Shown here one piece after another: positions 49,522 through 62,409 of a DNA stretch of 64,000 bases. Location: the NCBI GenBank assembly GCA_021904315.1, contig CM038910.1:17050001-17114000 (forward strand), read 5' to 3'. The notes below the pieces were generated by a model. That model had not been told where the DNA came from. It made no database searches and saw nothing but the letters and a program-made list of their open reading frames with translations. This DNA comes from Sphagnum magellanicum. Lineage: Eukaryota > Streptophyta > Sphagnopsida > Sphagnales > Sphagnaceae. Within the stretch, counting starts at the first letter, position 1. Every line of letters begins with the position of its first letter. Both the position numbers and the translations under genes were made by a program.

Positions 49522-51060
49522 TAGTTCTTAGGTTTGATCGGCTATAGTCGCTGTTAATGTCAGAGTATTTTGTCTCTCTTCTACTAATTTTCCATTTATT
49601 AAGCTCTTTGCTGCAGTTCCAATCAATTTTTCTATCTGTTTTTTGAATGTAAAATTTAGACACTGAAATCCATTTCAATGATAAAGATTAACTTCCACCT
49701 GCTGCTTCAGGTCTTGATTATCAGATTAGCAGTTGTGAGCTGTTGGGTGCTACCATTTTTAGGTTTTGAGTTCATCCACAACTGGACCGGAAGGGGTTTT
49801 CATCTGTCCATTGGTGAGAAAATAATGACATATAATTAGAATATTATATAGCATGGAAACATCTTCTAACGTACAGCACATTATTTACCTGGCTTTTTCT
49901 TGAACACATGACTAGCTACAACTTGCACGCTGGTCATGGTTTGTAGTTGTAACCATTTGGGTTATTGATTGGATGCTAACATTATTGTACCCTAGAACAA
50001 ATTGCACGCTGGTCATGGGTTCTAACCATTTGGGTCATGAATGGGATGCTAACATTCTTGTATTCTAGAACAGACCTTGAATAGCAAAATCTGCGATGTT
50101 AAGTCCTCAATGGAGGACACGCCTGGTATGGTGATCTAGCTTCTGCCTTTTAGGCAAGTTGTTAATTTTATACATAACAATTGATTCACAATCTTTTTGG
50201 AGCTTTCTGCACTAGTTGGATGAAAGTAATATTACAAATAATGTTCAGTTTTAGTTGCGTGTAATGTAGATCCAATCTTACACTGGATCCAGCTTCAATT
50301 TTTATTTGTTTTTGGAAGTCTCAAGAACAGGAGGTTTGATAAATCCAAAATACCACAACAAAAGATTGTTTTCAAAAGCAACAACTGAACAACACTGGTC
50401 TTCACCAAGTATGATGCAAATCCTAAGGATAATGTTTTTAGAAATGTATTTTTCATTGCATGATTGCTAGTTTGTCTTCATTTTGCCACAAATTCTTTTT
50501 TCTTTGTTTTTTTCATTTAGTTTAGTAGGGGAAAAAATAATCCAAGACTTGCTCGGTGTAGGATACCCACCAAGAAGAAGATAAAAACCAAGAGGCATGC
50601 GCATGAGGCAGGGGTGCCAGGCAACCAAAAAAACAGAAAGAAAATGAGGTAAGTAAGTGGGTGGTTGTTCACATTAGAGAAGGGGTTTCTTGTTCAGCAA
50701 GCCTTCCTTGCCAACCCAATCCCCCCCCCCCCTCCCAACCAACAACCCCCTGGCCCACTGTAAGCAAGTTTGTTGTCCAAGCTTTCTCAGGACTACATGT
50801 ACCCACACTACTTGAAGCTATTTTGTTGTGTCCTTAAGAAACACTAGGTACTTCTTTAAGTTTTTTGTGGGTGTGTTCTTTGGAAACACTAGGTAGTTGT
50901 TAAAGTTCTTTTGGTGTGCTAATGACAAACACACCACTTGAAGAAAGCACTAGTCTCCTTGAAGCTAGTGTGATTGTGTCCTTAGAAAAACACTAGAGTC
51001 CTTGAAGTTAGTGTGGTGTGTCCTTAGGAAACACTAAGAGTCCTCAAACACTAAGAGTCC
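49522..51060. other. Intergenic region before the dioxygenase gene
   Basis: No gene is recognised. It contains a tandem duplication at about 49925-50065 (units of about 67 bp sharing TTGCACGCTGGTCATGG and GGATGCTAACATT). A C-rich run lies near 50722-50733, and the array listed at 50795-51060 closes the region. Confidence 0.5.
50795..51060 (+). repeat. Degenerate tandem repeats directly upstream of the dioxygenase start
   Basis: Five to six units of about 40-60 bp share TTGAAGCTAGTGTG, GTGTGTCCTTAGGAAACACT and AGAGTCCT. The last units end less than 60 bp before ATG 51109, so they lie in the leader or core promoter. Confidence 0.75.
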
Positions 51061-51108
51061 TTTAAGCTTGGATTGCACCCAGCCATCTCCCATCATCTTT
51101 TGTCATTC

Positions 51109-52750
51109 ATGGCTGCTGCTGCTGCAGCTAGTAATGTACTCCAGGAAGTGTCATTGGAGGAGAACTGCATCCCTGAGTGTTATGTATGGCCGGATGAACT
51201 TGTGTCTCCTGTGGTTGCTCATGATGCATTTGGAGAAGAGGAGATTCCAGTGATTGATTTGGGTGGCATTGAAGAAGCTTTAGATCATCATCATCATCAT
51301 CATGAGAGAGAGGGAGATCGTGATCAATCTTCTTCACAGTACCTTAGAGTTGTGTCCTTGTTAAGTGCAGCTTGTGAGAATTGGGGTTTTTTTCAAGTAG
51401 TGAATCATGGGGTAAGTGTGGAATTGCTGCAGAGAGTGCAAGCTATGTCAGAAAGGTTTTGTGCTTTGCCTCTGCTTGAGAAGAGGAAGTTGGAGGTCCA
51501 TTTGGCTGGAGATAGGTTACTAGGTTATGGGTTCATTGCAAAGCATGCTCAGGCCAGCAAGAGGCTGTGGAGTGAAGGACTCTATTTGGACATATCCTGT
51601 GTGTCTTCTTTTGCCAAAACTCTTTGGCCTCATGATCCACAAAAGCAACATGAGTTTTGGTGAGTTCATTTCAATTCCATCAGTGCCTGTATGTTTTTGG
51701 AGAGAGAGAGAGAAAGAATTTGACTTTCTTGAGCTTTCAATTTTAGGGTTTTGATGCATCCCAAAAAACCCAAGTTTAAAAACCATCTGAAAAATTCCTC
51801 TCTGGATTTTCTCATGGTGATGTTGGGTTTTGCAACAGCTCTTACTGATTTGATGCTGATTGACAAATTTACTCGCTAATGAATTTGATGTTGGGTTTTG
51901 CAAAGAAATTTTTTGGCACCGAGAGATTCAAAGTATGAAACCATTTTTCACACCCTAAATCCTACATCAAGAGGTGTGCATAGTTCTTACTTATCTGTCA
52001 ATTTTTGTGGGTCTTTTGTATGTCCAGTGAGACATTGGAGGAGTATTTTGGGGCCCTCCAGAAGCTGGCACGGAAAATAACACACCTTCTCATCAATAGT
52101 TTGGGGCTAAAGCCAGGAAATTATGATCCGTATGCACCAAAAGATCCAGCGTTGCTAAGGATGAATCACTACCCCCCATGCCCAGAGCCTTCAAAGGCAC
52201 AAGGACTCGGAGCTCATGTGGACCCCAATTATTTTACCATTTTGCATCAAGGTCATGTAGGTGGCTTGCAAGTGCTCAAAGATGATGCATGGGTTGCCGT
52301 GCGACCACATCCAGAAGCGTTTGCCATCAATGTTGGTGACATGCTACAGGTGCGCATCAATTTGGACCTTTCCATTTGTTGCATTTTGTGCAATGCAGTA
52401 GCACCTTCATTGTCAAGGTCTCATGAGAAACAAAAGTTGCCAACACAAGGAGTTTGGTAGAAGGTTGAGAAAAGGGGAGTTTATTGTTTATTGGGGTGTA
52501 GGTGATCAGCAATGGGAGATACAAGAGTGCAAAACATAGGGCGGTTGTGAATAAGAAGCAAGATCGGTATTCTCTTGCATATTTTGCACAACCACCCTAC
52601 TGGGATTTAATTGTTCCCCCTCAGGAATTGTTGGATTCAAAACACCCACCAATATATAAACCATTTTCATGGAAGGAGTATCTTGAAACAGTGGTACAAC
52701 ATGAAAGTGACAATGTCCTCGAATTCTTCATTGCCCAACCTGATTCATAA
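51109..52750 (+). CDS. 2-oxoglutarate- and Fe(II)-dependent dioxygenase, plant DOXC class
   Basis: Exons 51109-51659, 52028-52349 and 52502-52750 join in frame to 373 residues. The N-terminal DIOX_N part includes IPVIDLGG and CENWGFFQVVNHGV. The catalytic fold follows, with MNHYPPCPEP, then the iron ligands His247 and Asp249 (GAHVDPNYFTILHQ) and His303 (SAKHRAVVN), and the 2-oxoglutarate-binding Arg313/Ser315 (RYSLAYF). Length and motifs are complete, so an active enzyme is likely. Regions such as TILHQGHVGGLQV and the PPIYKPFSWKEYLE tail resemble gibberellin-oxidase-like members, but the substrate cannot be called. An in-frame ATG at 51073 would add 12 residues. 51109 is preferred because it gives an Ala-rich start typical of the class. 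A run of six His codons lies at 51286-51303. Confidence 0.92.
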
Positions 52751-54840
52751 TTCCAATTTGGAACCCAAGAAAAACATTACAAAGATGTTGCAGCATCCAT
52801 GGCAGCATTGTTCAAAAACCTTTGTTTGGGAAAATGAATAAACCCTTCATTTCTCTTTTTGTCTTTGTAATTGATTCTGCAATATGAACAATTATGGATG
52901 CCTATGGGATCATCTTTTGTCTTTGATTTTGCAATATGAACAATCAATCATGGGTCCAAATGGCATGGTCTTTTTTTCTACTAAACGTCGTTTCAGCTTC
53001 CTCAAATGACTTTGTCAAGTTGCTCTTTCTTCAATACATGTGAAAACTTTTGTGTGATTTATTCTTTTTGTTGTATTGTTGAAATGATATATTTCTTGTG
53101 GAAACTTGATTGCGTATCCAATGTTTTTTGGAAGATTTGCAAAGAGACATCAAATTTCCAGATATGGATGAAACTTGGTTTTATACCAAATACAAATCTT
53201 TTGTGCCATTGTGGCTTATCAAAGTCTTCCTCAATTAAAAAAGTCTCTCGTGAAAGTCTCCAATGAACATAAACCATGAAAACCTCGGATGAGAATCCTA
53301 GTTTATTTGTAGAACCGCTTACCAAGTGTAAGAATCTAAGGGCATTTTGAAAACAGAATGCCCACACCTGCAAGCATTCTGTTTTCCAAAATATCCCACA
53401 TCATTGTATAACCTACTTGCTTTTCTTCTTTTCAATACAAAGCTCCAAATTTCCCTTCCCCAATCTCTTTGCAAATTTTTGGTATCAAAGAAATAGAGTA
53501 GGTGTTTGTCAGAGGGTTTTTGGCAGTTGGGTTTCTATTGCATTCACTAATTTCAAAATCAAATTATGGAATTAATATGATAATATTTTGCACATTCAAG
53601 TCCTAGAACTAGTTTACACCTTTACTGAACTTGGACAACATTCAAAAGTGACCAAAAATATGTTGTTTTCTTTTTCATCATTTACACAAGTTCAAACTTT
53701 TTATAATCTATTGCTTCATATGAAGAAATCAACATTCCTTTCCTTTTAAAGTTTGTCAAGTTGTGTACATTCTTCTTATAAAATTGCTTGTAGAAACGAC
53801 CTTCATGTATTGTTTCATATGAAGAAGTAAACATTCCTTCCCTTTTGAACTCAGTGAGTTCCACCTTAGTGAAATTGCATGGAAATGAACACATGGATAA
53901 ATGAAGTGATCCAAGGATGAATCATGAGGGGTGGAATCCTTCTCCATATAGAATTTTTTTTAAAAAGACAAAGAAGCACAACTAAGAAGAAGGGATTGAA
54001 CTTTGGGTTTTGAAATCTTATGTATAAGAGAAAAAATGAAATATTTTGGATCTATTCTCCATAAGAACATGTGTAGTAGGTGCACAAACTTTTAAGGATG
54101 TCATTTCATATTCCAAGACATACATTCTAAAGTCTAGTAGGTTTCATGGATGGTCACATGTTTTTAAGACCACAATATGGAATGATGATTGGGTCCTCAA
54201 CATCGACATCAACAATAATAGGAATGGAACCTCACATGTAATTAGATCTTTAATTATTTAAAGGCTAGGAACTTTCCAAGAGCGTTCAACTTTGAGTTGG
54301 CAAAGGATTTGACAACAACTCAAGGACGTTTTTTCCGTAATCCACATATGGACCAAGCTTTCCAACATAGGATTCATCCTTGCACATCCCAAGTCTCCAA
54401 AACTCCATGTACTTAGAAAGCCCATTGTTGATAATTTTTGCCTTCTCAATTGACTTGGAAGCATCATTCATCCATATAGGGCAAAAAGGAACAAGATTTG
54501 AAAGTCCTTGTGGTAGCTTCGAATGACCTAAGTTGTTTGGTTGCCACAATCAAATTAGAGGCACATCCTTAAGGTTCCATAACACATCAATAGTGGACAC
54601 TTTGTGCTACATCATAGGCACCCAATTGAATTCACAGAAAACCAAAACAAATGCATGTTCGTATGCCCAACTAAGATTTCTAACCATCCTTCAAAAATCC
54701 TTTGACCCAAGCTTTGAAATCCTAATTTTTTTGAATAAGTTGGGGAATGAAATTGTTTGTTGGAAGAAACAACTTTTTAGGAAATGATTTAGCATCAATG
54801 AATTTTTCTAGAACCATCAATGCAAACAATAGCAAAAACT
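52751..54840. other. 3' flank of the dioxygenase and AT-rich intergenic DNA
   Basis: The AATAAA at about 52837-52842 may serve as poly(A) signal of the dioxygenase. A direct duplication (TTCATATGAAGAA..AACATTCCTT) lies at about 53713 and 53816. The rest shows no recognised gene except the decayed frame listed at 54258-54600. Confidence 0.5.
54258..54600 (-). pseudogene. Unrecognised decayed coding sequence
   Basis: The minus-strand frame at 54549-54286 has ordinary amino-acid composition, with Trp, Met and charged residues (for example KYMEFWRLGMCKDESYVGKL). It continues upstream through an in-frame stop as VLWNLKDVPLI. This looks like a once-translated, probably transposon-derived protein rather than chance, but I cannot name the family. 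Confidence 0.35.
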
Positions 54841-54849
54841 TACATGTGT

Positions 54850-55230
54850 GTGTAAATGATTTACACTTACGTGCCAATTTTCTTACTCTTACACTATTGT
54901 TGTGTATGTGTTTTTTTTTACACTTACATTATTTGTAGGTAGTGTAAATATATATATACTTACATTATTGTTGTGGATGTGTTCTTTTTACATTTACATT
55001 TACATGTGGATAGTGTAAAAAAAGAGATATATACAAGTATACTATCATCGTGTATGTGTTTTTTTTACACTTAGATTTACTTGCAGGTAGTGTAAGAAAA
55101 GGGAATATATACTTACACTATCGTTGTGTATGTGTTTTTTTTAACATTTACATTTACCTACGAGTAGTGTAAAAAAAAGATATATATTTACATAGCCTTA
55201 TATAATTTTTTGGGGTTGTGTAAAATCTAT
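54850..55230 (+). repeat. Tandem repeats of about 80 bp rich in TTTACA
   Basis: Four units each contain TACATTTACATTTAC-like sequence, GGTAGTGTAA, a TATATATACTTACA-like stretch and TTGTGTATGTGTTTTTTT. TTTACACTTAC at 54860-54870 recurs at 60556-60566 beyond the second hAT fossil. Confidence 0.75.
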
Positions 55231-55259
55231 GTAAACAAATTAGGGTTAAGAGTTGGGAG

Positions 55260-56720
55260 GTTGGGGGAACTATTTGTGTGTACACATCGCCTTGTGAAGT
55301 TCACCATCCTTTTTTTCAATTTATTTTTTTAGATGAACAAGATATTTTTGTACCCCTTCAAAGTCTTGCTCCCCTTCATTGTTTCTTATGTTCATTATGG
55401 TTGTTCACAATGGTGTTCATGTGTTTATAATGAATGGTGTTGTGTTTTTTATTGTTCTTTTTTATCATTTATTGTGTGTTAGAAGTTGGAGTAGGGAAAT
55501 TTAAAGCTTGAAATCAAAATCATTGTTCTTCATCAACACTTTTAGGTGAACAAGGCTCATGATTTCATGCTTTTGGTCACCTAGGTCTTTTGTGATGTTT
55601 TCAAAGTTTTTAAAAATGATTTTGGTCATTTTGTTATTTTTGCAATTAGTTTTGGTGATTTTTGATATTTTTATTGTTTTCTTCATTCTTCTCAGTGATT
55701 CAACTTGGTTGTCATGTTGTTTTGTTCCCTTTGTCATTTTTTGTGTGTAAGAACCTAAAGTAGTGAAGCTTAGAGTTCAAAATTTCATCAATTTTTTCTT
55801 CAAGTGAACAAGGTTCATGCCTTCACACCTTGACCCATATCTTTATGTTGTTTTCCCAATTTTTCTCAATGATTCTTGGTCATCTTGTTGTCTTGCTCCC
55901 CTTCATTGTTTTTTGTGTGTGGGAATTTGGAGCAACAAAGCTCAAATTTCAAAATTTTGTTATTCATTGACGTCTTATTCAAGTGAGCAAGGTTCACAAC
56001 ACACACCTTCACACCTTAACCCATGTCTTCTATGTTGTTTTCATGGTTCTTCTTTGTGATTCCTGGTCATTGTGTTTTCTTATTCCCTTTTATCATATCA
56101 TGTGCAAAAACTTGGAATTTACAAAGCTATGAAGAAATGTAGTTTAAACACTTGATATAATTAGGCTCAATATTTTTTAGTTGTCTTGTCGTCTTGCTCC
56201 CTTTCGTCATTTTTTATATGTAAGAACTTAGAATGACAACAAAATGCAATGGTTGTGGTCATTACTTGTTCTCCATTGATGCCTTCACATTCAAGTGAGT
56301 AAGGCTCACGCCTTCATGCCTTGACCCAAATCTTTTGGGTTGTTTTTTGGTTCTTCTTGATGTTTTTCGGTTGTCTTGTTATCTTGCTCTCTTTTGTCGT
56401 TTATATGTGTAGGAACTTAGAGTCCAACAAAGTATAGTGGTCATGGTCATCACCATTGTTTTCTTTAGGTGAGTAACACCTTGTACCCACTTGTGGTCTT
56501 GCTTGCCTTCTTTATTTCTGGTGCTCGTGATGTGTTCATGTGCTTATAACGACTAATGTTGTGTATGGTCTTTACTCCCTTGCATTGTTTTTTGTGTATA
56601 GGGAGCTGGAGTAGTGAAACTTGAAGTTCATGGTTTAAAAGATGACCCAAGATGCAAACTTTAGACCTTTGCTATGGTTTCAAGCATTTTCAAGTGAACA
56701 AGGCCCTTGGGCAAATTAAT
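55260..56720 (+). repeat. Degenerate satellite-like array, units of about 150-250 bp
   Basis: At least six copies of a block recur: GTTGTCTTGCTCCC.TTC.TT, TTTTTTGTGTGTAAGAAC, AAAGCT.AAATTTCAAAAT and TCAAGTGAGCAAGGTTCA followed by CACCTTGACCCA. Copies are near 55370, 55560, 55720, 55890, 56190, 56380 and 56580, with variable spacing. There is no coding potential. Confidence 0.7.
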
Positions 56721-57559
56721 TATGGGCCTATTTTTTGTTGTCAACTTGTTGTCCTGGTTTAATGTTGCTGTTTATTTTGGTTTTCATAGTTAGTTTCATG
56801 TTTGTAGAGTTCAAGAATGACAATGATTTTCCATGGGTAGTAGTAATTGTTCCAACAACAATAAATCAAATTTCTAGCAAAAAAAGACTTCAAATGAATT
56901 CCCTTTTCTATTATCATCTTGCATGTTTTAATTTGATTAAAAGTAAATATATAAGATTGAAATTAAAAATTTGATTACTTTTTCTTGTAATGTTTAAAGG
57001 TATGGCAAGATAGCATGAAGGTTATGTGGGACTCAAGAAATTTCAAGTTCATTACCTTTTCAACTAGGAAATATTGTGCAAGTGTCCTTGGTTGTAGATA
57101 TTCTTCTTAATCCTCTAAGGGGAACAATTTCATCATCTAAAGGTGTTAGTATGAACATTTCAGTTTCAACTAACATGGGATAAATATCAAGCAGGATTAT
57201 TTTTTGACTTTACACAAACTTTGGGTTGCTTATGGTCATAAGTTTGTTCTATGGGTTTTTTTGTTGTGAACAATGGGGATCTTCCCAATTGGGATCAAAT
57301 GTAACAATTAAGATGTAACATTTGTTTTCCCCATGTGTTGATGTTCATAGCAAAAAGGTTCTTCACCTTAAACACATGTGAAAATGTGTGGATGTGAAAG
57401 TTAGATCCCAAATTGGTTTTCCCTTTTCAAAGGACATTATATTTCTAGCCATGGTTTCACATTGTTTACAGATGCATGTTTAGCTTTTGCTTGATGCCAC
57501 ACCCATAATAACAACAACATTTTGATTTGTGCATGAATAGGGGACATCAAGATAATTTT

Positions 57560-60250
57560 TCTCTTGTCATAAACTTTTTATTAGTAGATTGGAAGCTTCA
57601 TCATGTTACAATAGGTTTTTTTGAGGCCAATGACATTACTAAGCATAGATTGATAAAATAATTGAAAGCCCTACTTGAGAAATTTGGTTTCATTTCTAAA
57701 GTTTTGTGCTATATGAAAGATGAGGGCATTAACTTGGCAATCATGACCATAAAGTTTGTAATTTCATGTGATGCATTAATTCTACCTATCCATTTTGATG
57801 ATGCATGTTTTGGACATGTTATGAGCAAGGTAACCCAATATGCAATAAATGATGATAAAATTTCCAAAGAATTGATGCTAAAATATGAAATTTACACAAA
57901 TGGCTTTCCAATCTTGCATCACATGGCCCAAGAATGGGTATGTTGACAATCTGGAAGTTTTCAGTGCAAATGTTCTAGGTTCCAAAATGTATAGTAAAAT
58001 TGATTTTCTTCCTTCATTGTGCACTATAAGAAAGGGGAAAAAGAATGGAAGCAAGCATGCTTGGAATCCGGTTGCTAGAACAAAAATGAACAACTCCAAT
58101 GAAGATGCACTTTGGGTGTTTGCACACTACAGTGACCTTATATGGATGTCATAATGGCAGTTTTTCCTATATTCCTTAAATACAAGAAAATAAATAAAAT
58201 AAAATTCATTGAAATAATAAAATAAAATTCACTTATTTAAAACTAATAATCAACCTTCCAAGAATGAAAAAATGAAATCATAATCATGGATATCCAATAA
58301 CTAATGAATTTTTGAATTTTGTCCACACTTTTTGTCACACTTGTAAAACTCATGGATATGGACTTTTATCTTACAATGTGTTAGTCTTATTTGTTTGAAA
58401 CTTTGGGATATTGGATGAATTATGTTTAAAAAATCAAAGGTCCATGAATGAATGGAATGTGATTTTAATTTATTATGTTATGGACTTTCAAAAATCCCAT
58501 AAATTGCAATTATTTTAAAAGCCCTTTGAAGCATTTAAAAATTATTATAAAAAAATAAATTCTTTTGTGATAATTTTTTGAATTTTTTTATAGCATCATG
58601 AATTGAAATTGGAAATGGAAAAAAATGTTATTTTCAATATCATCTAAATATTCATATTTGAAGCCAATTTTTAATTACACTAGAAAATAACTTTGAAAAG
58701 GGACTTTAATCCACCAAATTTGTGACACCCTAGTGTGCTTTTGCCCCTTTGCATTCAATGTTGCCATGTTTCAGCAATGTTTGGTTTATGGAGCTATAAT
58801 TATGATGTGCTATCGTCATCAAATAAAAGCTTTAGCTAATAGGATTCCTTTAGCACAAACTTGGCCAATTACTAAAGCAATTTGTGATGCATTTTCCCTT
58901 TTGTGATTGCATGTGTAGTCCATCAATACCTTATGTATTGGTTATTGTTGGATGTTTTTACTTTTGTAATCAAGTTGTATGTGAGACTTTATAAAAAGAA
59001 ATTGAAGTTACAAGTAGAAGAAGATGCCATTGAAAAAATGGACATGCACACCAAGGTGAAACAACTTGGGGTTGCACACAAGATATCATGAGCCACAACT
59101 GCCCCCTTGGGTGATTGTTTATTAGGTGTTTATTTTGGAATATTCTTGGAATATTTTGAACAACAATTTTAAATTGTTTTTTTGAAAAATCTTGAAATTT
59201 TTCATCATACTATTATGTTATGGTTTACACAAAAAAATTCTAAAAATATGTCATTTTCAAAAGATTCAAATCCATTTATAAATCTTTTTTACTTTATTCA
59301 TTCATTAGATTAATTTTAAACTTTTAGAATATATATACCAATACATTGAAAATAACATTATATAAAAGCAATTCCATTTGGAATTTTTAAAAATAAAATA
59401 AAATGTTAAATACACAAAACCAAGCACTAATTACAATTGCTTGTGTACGTGTTAATGTGATTGCACCCTTGGTGTTAACTTCCAAAAGCAAGTAGCTATT
59501 GTTTTGGGCCCTTGCTTGATTTCATGGATTACTTCAAGCTTTTTAAAGCTCACAATATGGTTGCTCTTATGTTGGATCCATGATTTAAGAACTCGAGTTT
59601 AGTGGGAGATTATGTTGGCCACTTTTTTGCAATTAAGATTGCTATTGCATATGATAGAGGGTTTCTCCTCCCTACCCTCAAAACTTTGTACCAAAAGCAC
59701 CATGGATGGTCAAATGCTCTTCAATTGTTGTGTAAGAACCAATGCACAATGCTAATGTTGTTTTTGGAGTAGGAGTGTTTGAAGATGAATCTTGTTTTCA
59801 ACAACTGTTGTTTCTTTTACTTTTTTGAAAAACATTGTGAGTTGATTTGCTTCTTCTTTTCACACTTCAAACTAACTTATTTGAGCATTATGTAGGTTTG
59901 GTGGCAATTGTCATGCTTTTGCACATTTGATGAGCCCTTGGAAGTTGGAGGAAGCAAACGACCCTCTTCTTTAGTGGTCAAAACATGAAGGGCAATTTTG
60001 GACAGTTGCCTATTTAGCTAGAGCAATTTTAGGCATACATGCTACTCAAAATGAAACATAGAGAATATTTTCTATTGCAAGCATTCTCATAGGTCTTTGT
60101 TAATGTCACTTTGGTCTAATGATCCCACTATTGGATTTGAGGTTAAGGGAGGACCTCAAAATGTTGATGAGTTTGGTGAGGCGGAGGAAGAGATATTAGA
60201 TTTGATGGATGTAGAATTTCTTGATGAGGTTGGGGATCAAGTAGAATAAT
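57560..60250 (+). mobile_element. Decayed hAT transposase with hAT-type dimerisation tail
   Basis: Plus-strand fragments appear in transposase order. 57600-57946 reads VTIGFFEAND, then LLEKFGF, YMKDEGINLAIMT and a FDDACFGHVMSKVTQYA block. 58900-59090 ends in KKLKLQVEEDAIEKMD and VKQLGVAHKIS. Near 59570-59700 come LDP.F and YDRGFLLPTLKTLYQKHHGW. Near 59930-60100 is a hAT dimerisation-like tail with WWSKHEGQFWTVAYLARAIL, with breaks. Two AT-rich blocks (about 58160-58720 and 59100-59430) separate the fragments and could be introns or later insertions. Stops and frameshifts show it is inactive. It belongs to a different hAT group from the fossil near 20 kb. Confidence 0.75.
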
Positions 60251-62409
60251 GTGTGCAAAATTAAGACATGTATCCATGAGTTTGGTAGTGGTTTGTTCAT
60301 TCTTTACATGGGACCTTCTTAGTTTTGATTAAACTCCTATCCTTCATTGGCACATTTATGACTTGGAGCCAATTCTATGATCACATTGGACATTAGGATT
60401 ACTTTAAAATGGATTTCATCAATGTTTGCATGTTTTGGCATCTTCTTCATTTCATTTAATTCTTCTTTTTTTTTTTCTTTTGCATAGTATGTAAGTGTAA
60501 AAAGTTTTTCATTTACACGTCTTTACACAGCATGTAAATAATTTTTTCTAAACCATTTACACTTACACAAAGTGTAAGTCTTCAACTATATACATGCACA
60601 ACACTGCTCAGCTGCTCTGCAAGAGTACTAGAAAGTTGTTGCTTCTCTTTCAGATGACTGCAATTCTTGAAGTCCCCAAGATTCTGGCATGAATGTAAGT
60701 GCAACTCTGCAAAAATAACCACGCATACTATGCTTTTGAAGTTATGCATAAAGGAGTGAAAGTATACTTAACGCCTGTAGATACCCCACCCTCAATTTGG
60801 CTCAAACTCCCAAGATTGCATTACAATTTCCAAAGAGCACTCTTTGACTCAGACTGCCCCAAATCTGAGCTTCACACTAACCAACCAACACAATCTGTAA
60901 GGCATAATGGTTAATCACATGACAAAAGAACCCCATAACAGAAGATTAAGCTCAAGCATGCAGCTGACTCAACCCATTTCTGTCAATGGACCATACTTAT
61001 TACTATGATTCCTTGCTATCACTTGGAGCTCATTCACAGATTTCATATACTGCAAAACTTGTCCTTTGTAACTCTCTTGTTGTGTAGAGGATTATGTGAC
61101 TTCAAACAAAACAAGCATGCTTATTTTTGTTTCACTTGCTTTTCTTTTCACCTTTGAAAATTTATGAAGCTTCTGGTATCTATTTGATCTGCCATCTTTG
61201 ATATTTGAAAAGGTCCAAGCAACTGGAAAACCTGTTCCTTCAAGTATTGACTCTTGTTGATTTTAAATAAGGATGATGTAATAATTAATCTGTTCCACTT
61301 TGTAGGATTTCAAACTTGATCTTCAATGTTGTCTGTTTTTGGGTGGGAGAAGAAGGATGAGGATAAGATTTTTTTTTCAAAGGGCAATGAAAAAATCCAA
61401 TCCTTCATGACAAAGCTTAAGAAATTACACCACATCATGCAATAAAATGAAGGAAATCAAATAACTGTTAATTGAGAATACAATTCAGTGTTGACCCTCC
61501 TCACTAGGCAGAGGGAGTTGCAATATTAGGGCATGATAAAGAGTTGTGCTACCACAGGAACTGGCAGATAAAACACATACCAGAGCATGCACCTCAACTT
61601 CAAGTTGTGAGTACATTGCAGCAGAGAATGCAGATATAAGGACTACCCACATGTTGCAAAAAGCCACTGAAGGACCACTCTTTCTCAACACAATGACATA
61701 CCAATTGTCATGCACAATCTGGAGTATGAGAATTCTGGATGGAAAGTGAACTGTATACAGATCCAGTGAAACAAATTTGACTGCCCTGTGCCAATAATAC
61801 AGTGGTATATTCATTTCAGCCCATTCAAGGCACACTGCATAAGAGAAAAGGATTTGACCTGAGAGCTTTGGACAAGAACATCCAGTACAGCAAAGTAGAG
61901 CACCATGTTCAAGGATTTGTTCACAAAATGAACAAGTCCATCCAATCCATTGTCTATGAAAAATGCTTGTATTGACTCAAATTTGGATGTCTGCCCAATT
62001 GACTCCTACTAAAAAGGTGAGCATTTGATGTGCTCTAGGCCAATGGTGAGTAAATTGCCTCACCAGATTGATAGCCCCTCTGAATGCCATCAGGAAAAAG
62101 GTCCTGTGTTTTCTCACAAGGAACACCTACCTGGATTACACCAATTTCCAGGGATCCTGCATGTGACAAACCAGAGCTTGAGACCAAATGACAAACATTG
62201 TTATCTATACAGTTTCCACTGTATTCAAGGGAGGGTGGTGCTTGGAACATACTATATGATATGTAGAGCAAACTCAGCAACTTTATTGGCACAGTATTTT
62301 GGGTAGCTTCCATTAATTCTCCATTGTTGGTTGACATCAATTTTCAGCATTGTTGAAGTACCAATTACTGGAAGAAAGGATTCCCAGATTCCCAGTACCA
62401 GAATAAAAA
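60251..62409. other. Intergenic tract without a clear gene
   Basis: Open frames such as 61485-61835 on minus (116 codons) have no conserved motif that I recognise. A 3' untranslated or intronic part of a minus-strand gene is possible, because a coding-like exon lies at 62410-62526. Confidence 0.4.

Noticed and set aside
55260..56720. Centromeric satellite
   Set aside because: Spacing is irregular and only a handful of copies are present next to transposon remnants, so a local degenerate array is more likely.
61485..61835. 116-codon minus-strand open frame
   Set aside because: No recognisable motif and no neighbouring exons. Not strong enough to call a gene.
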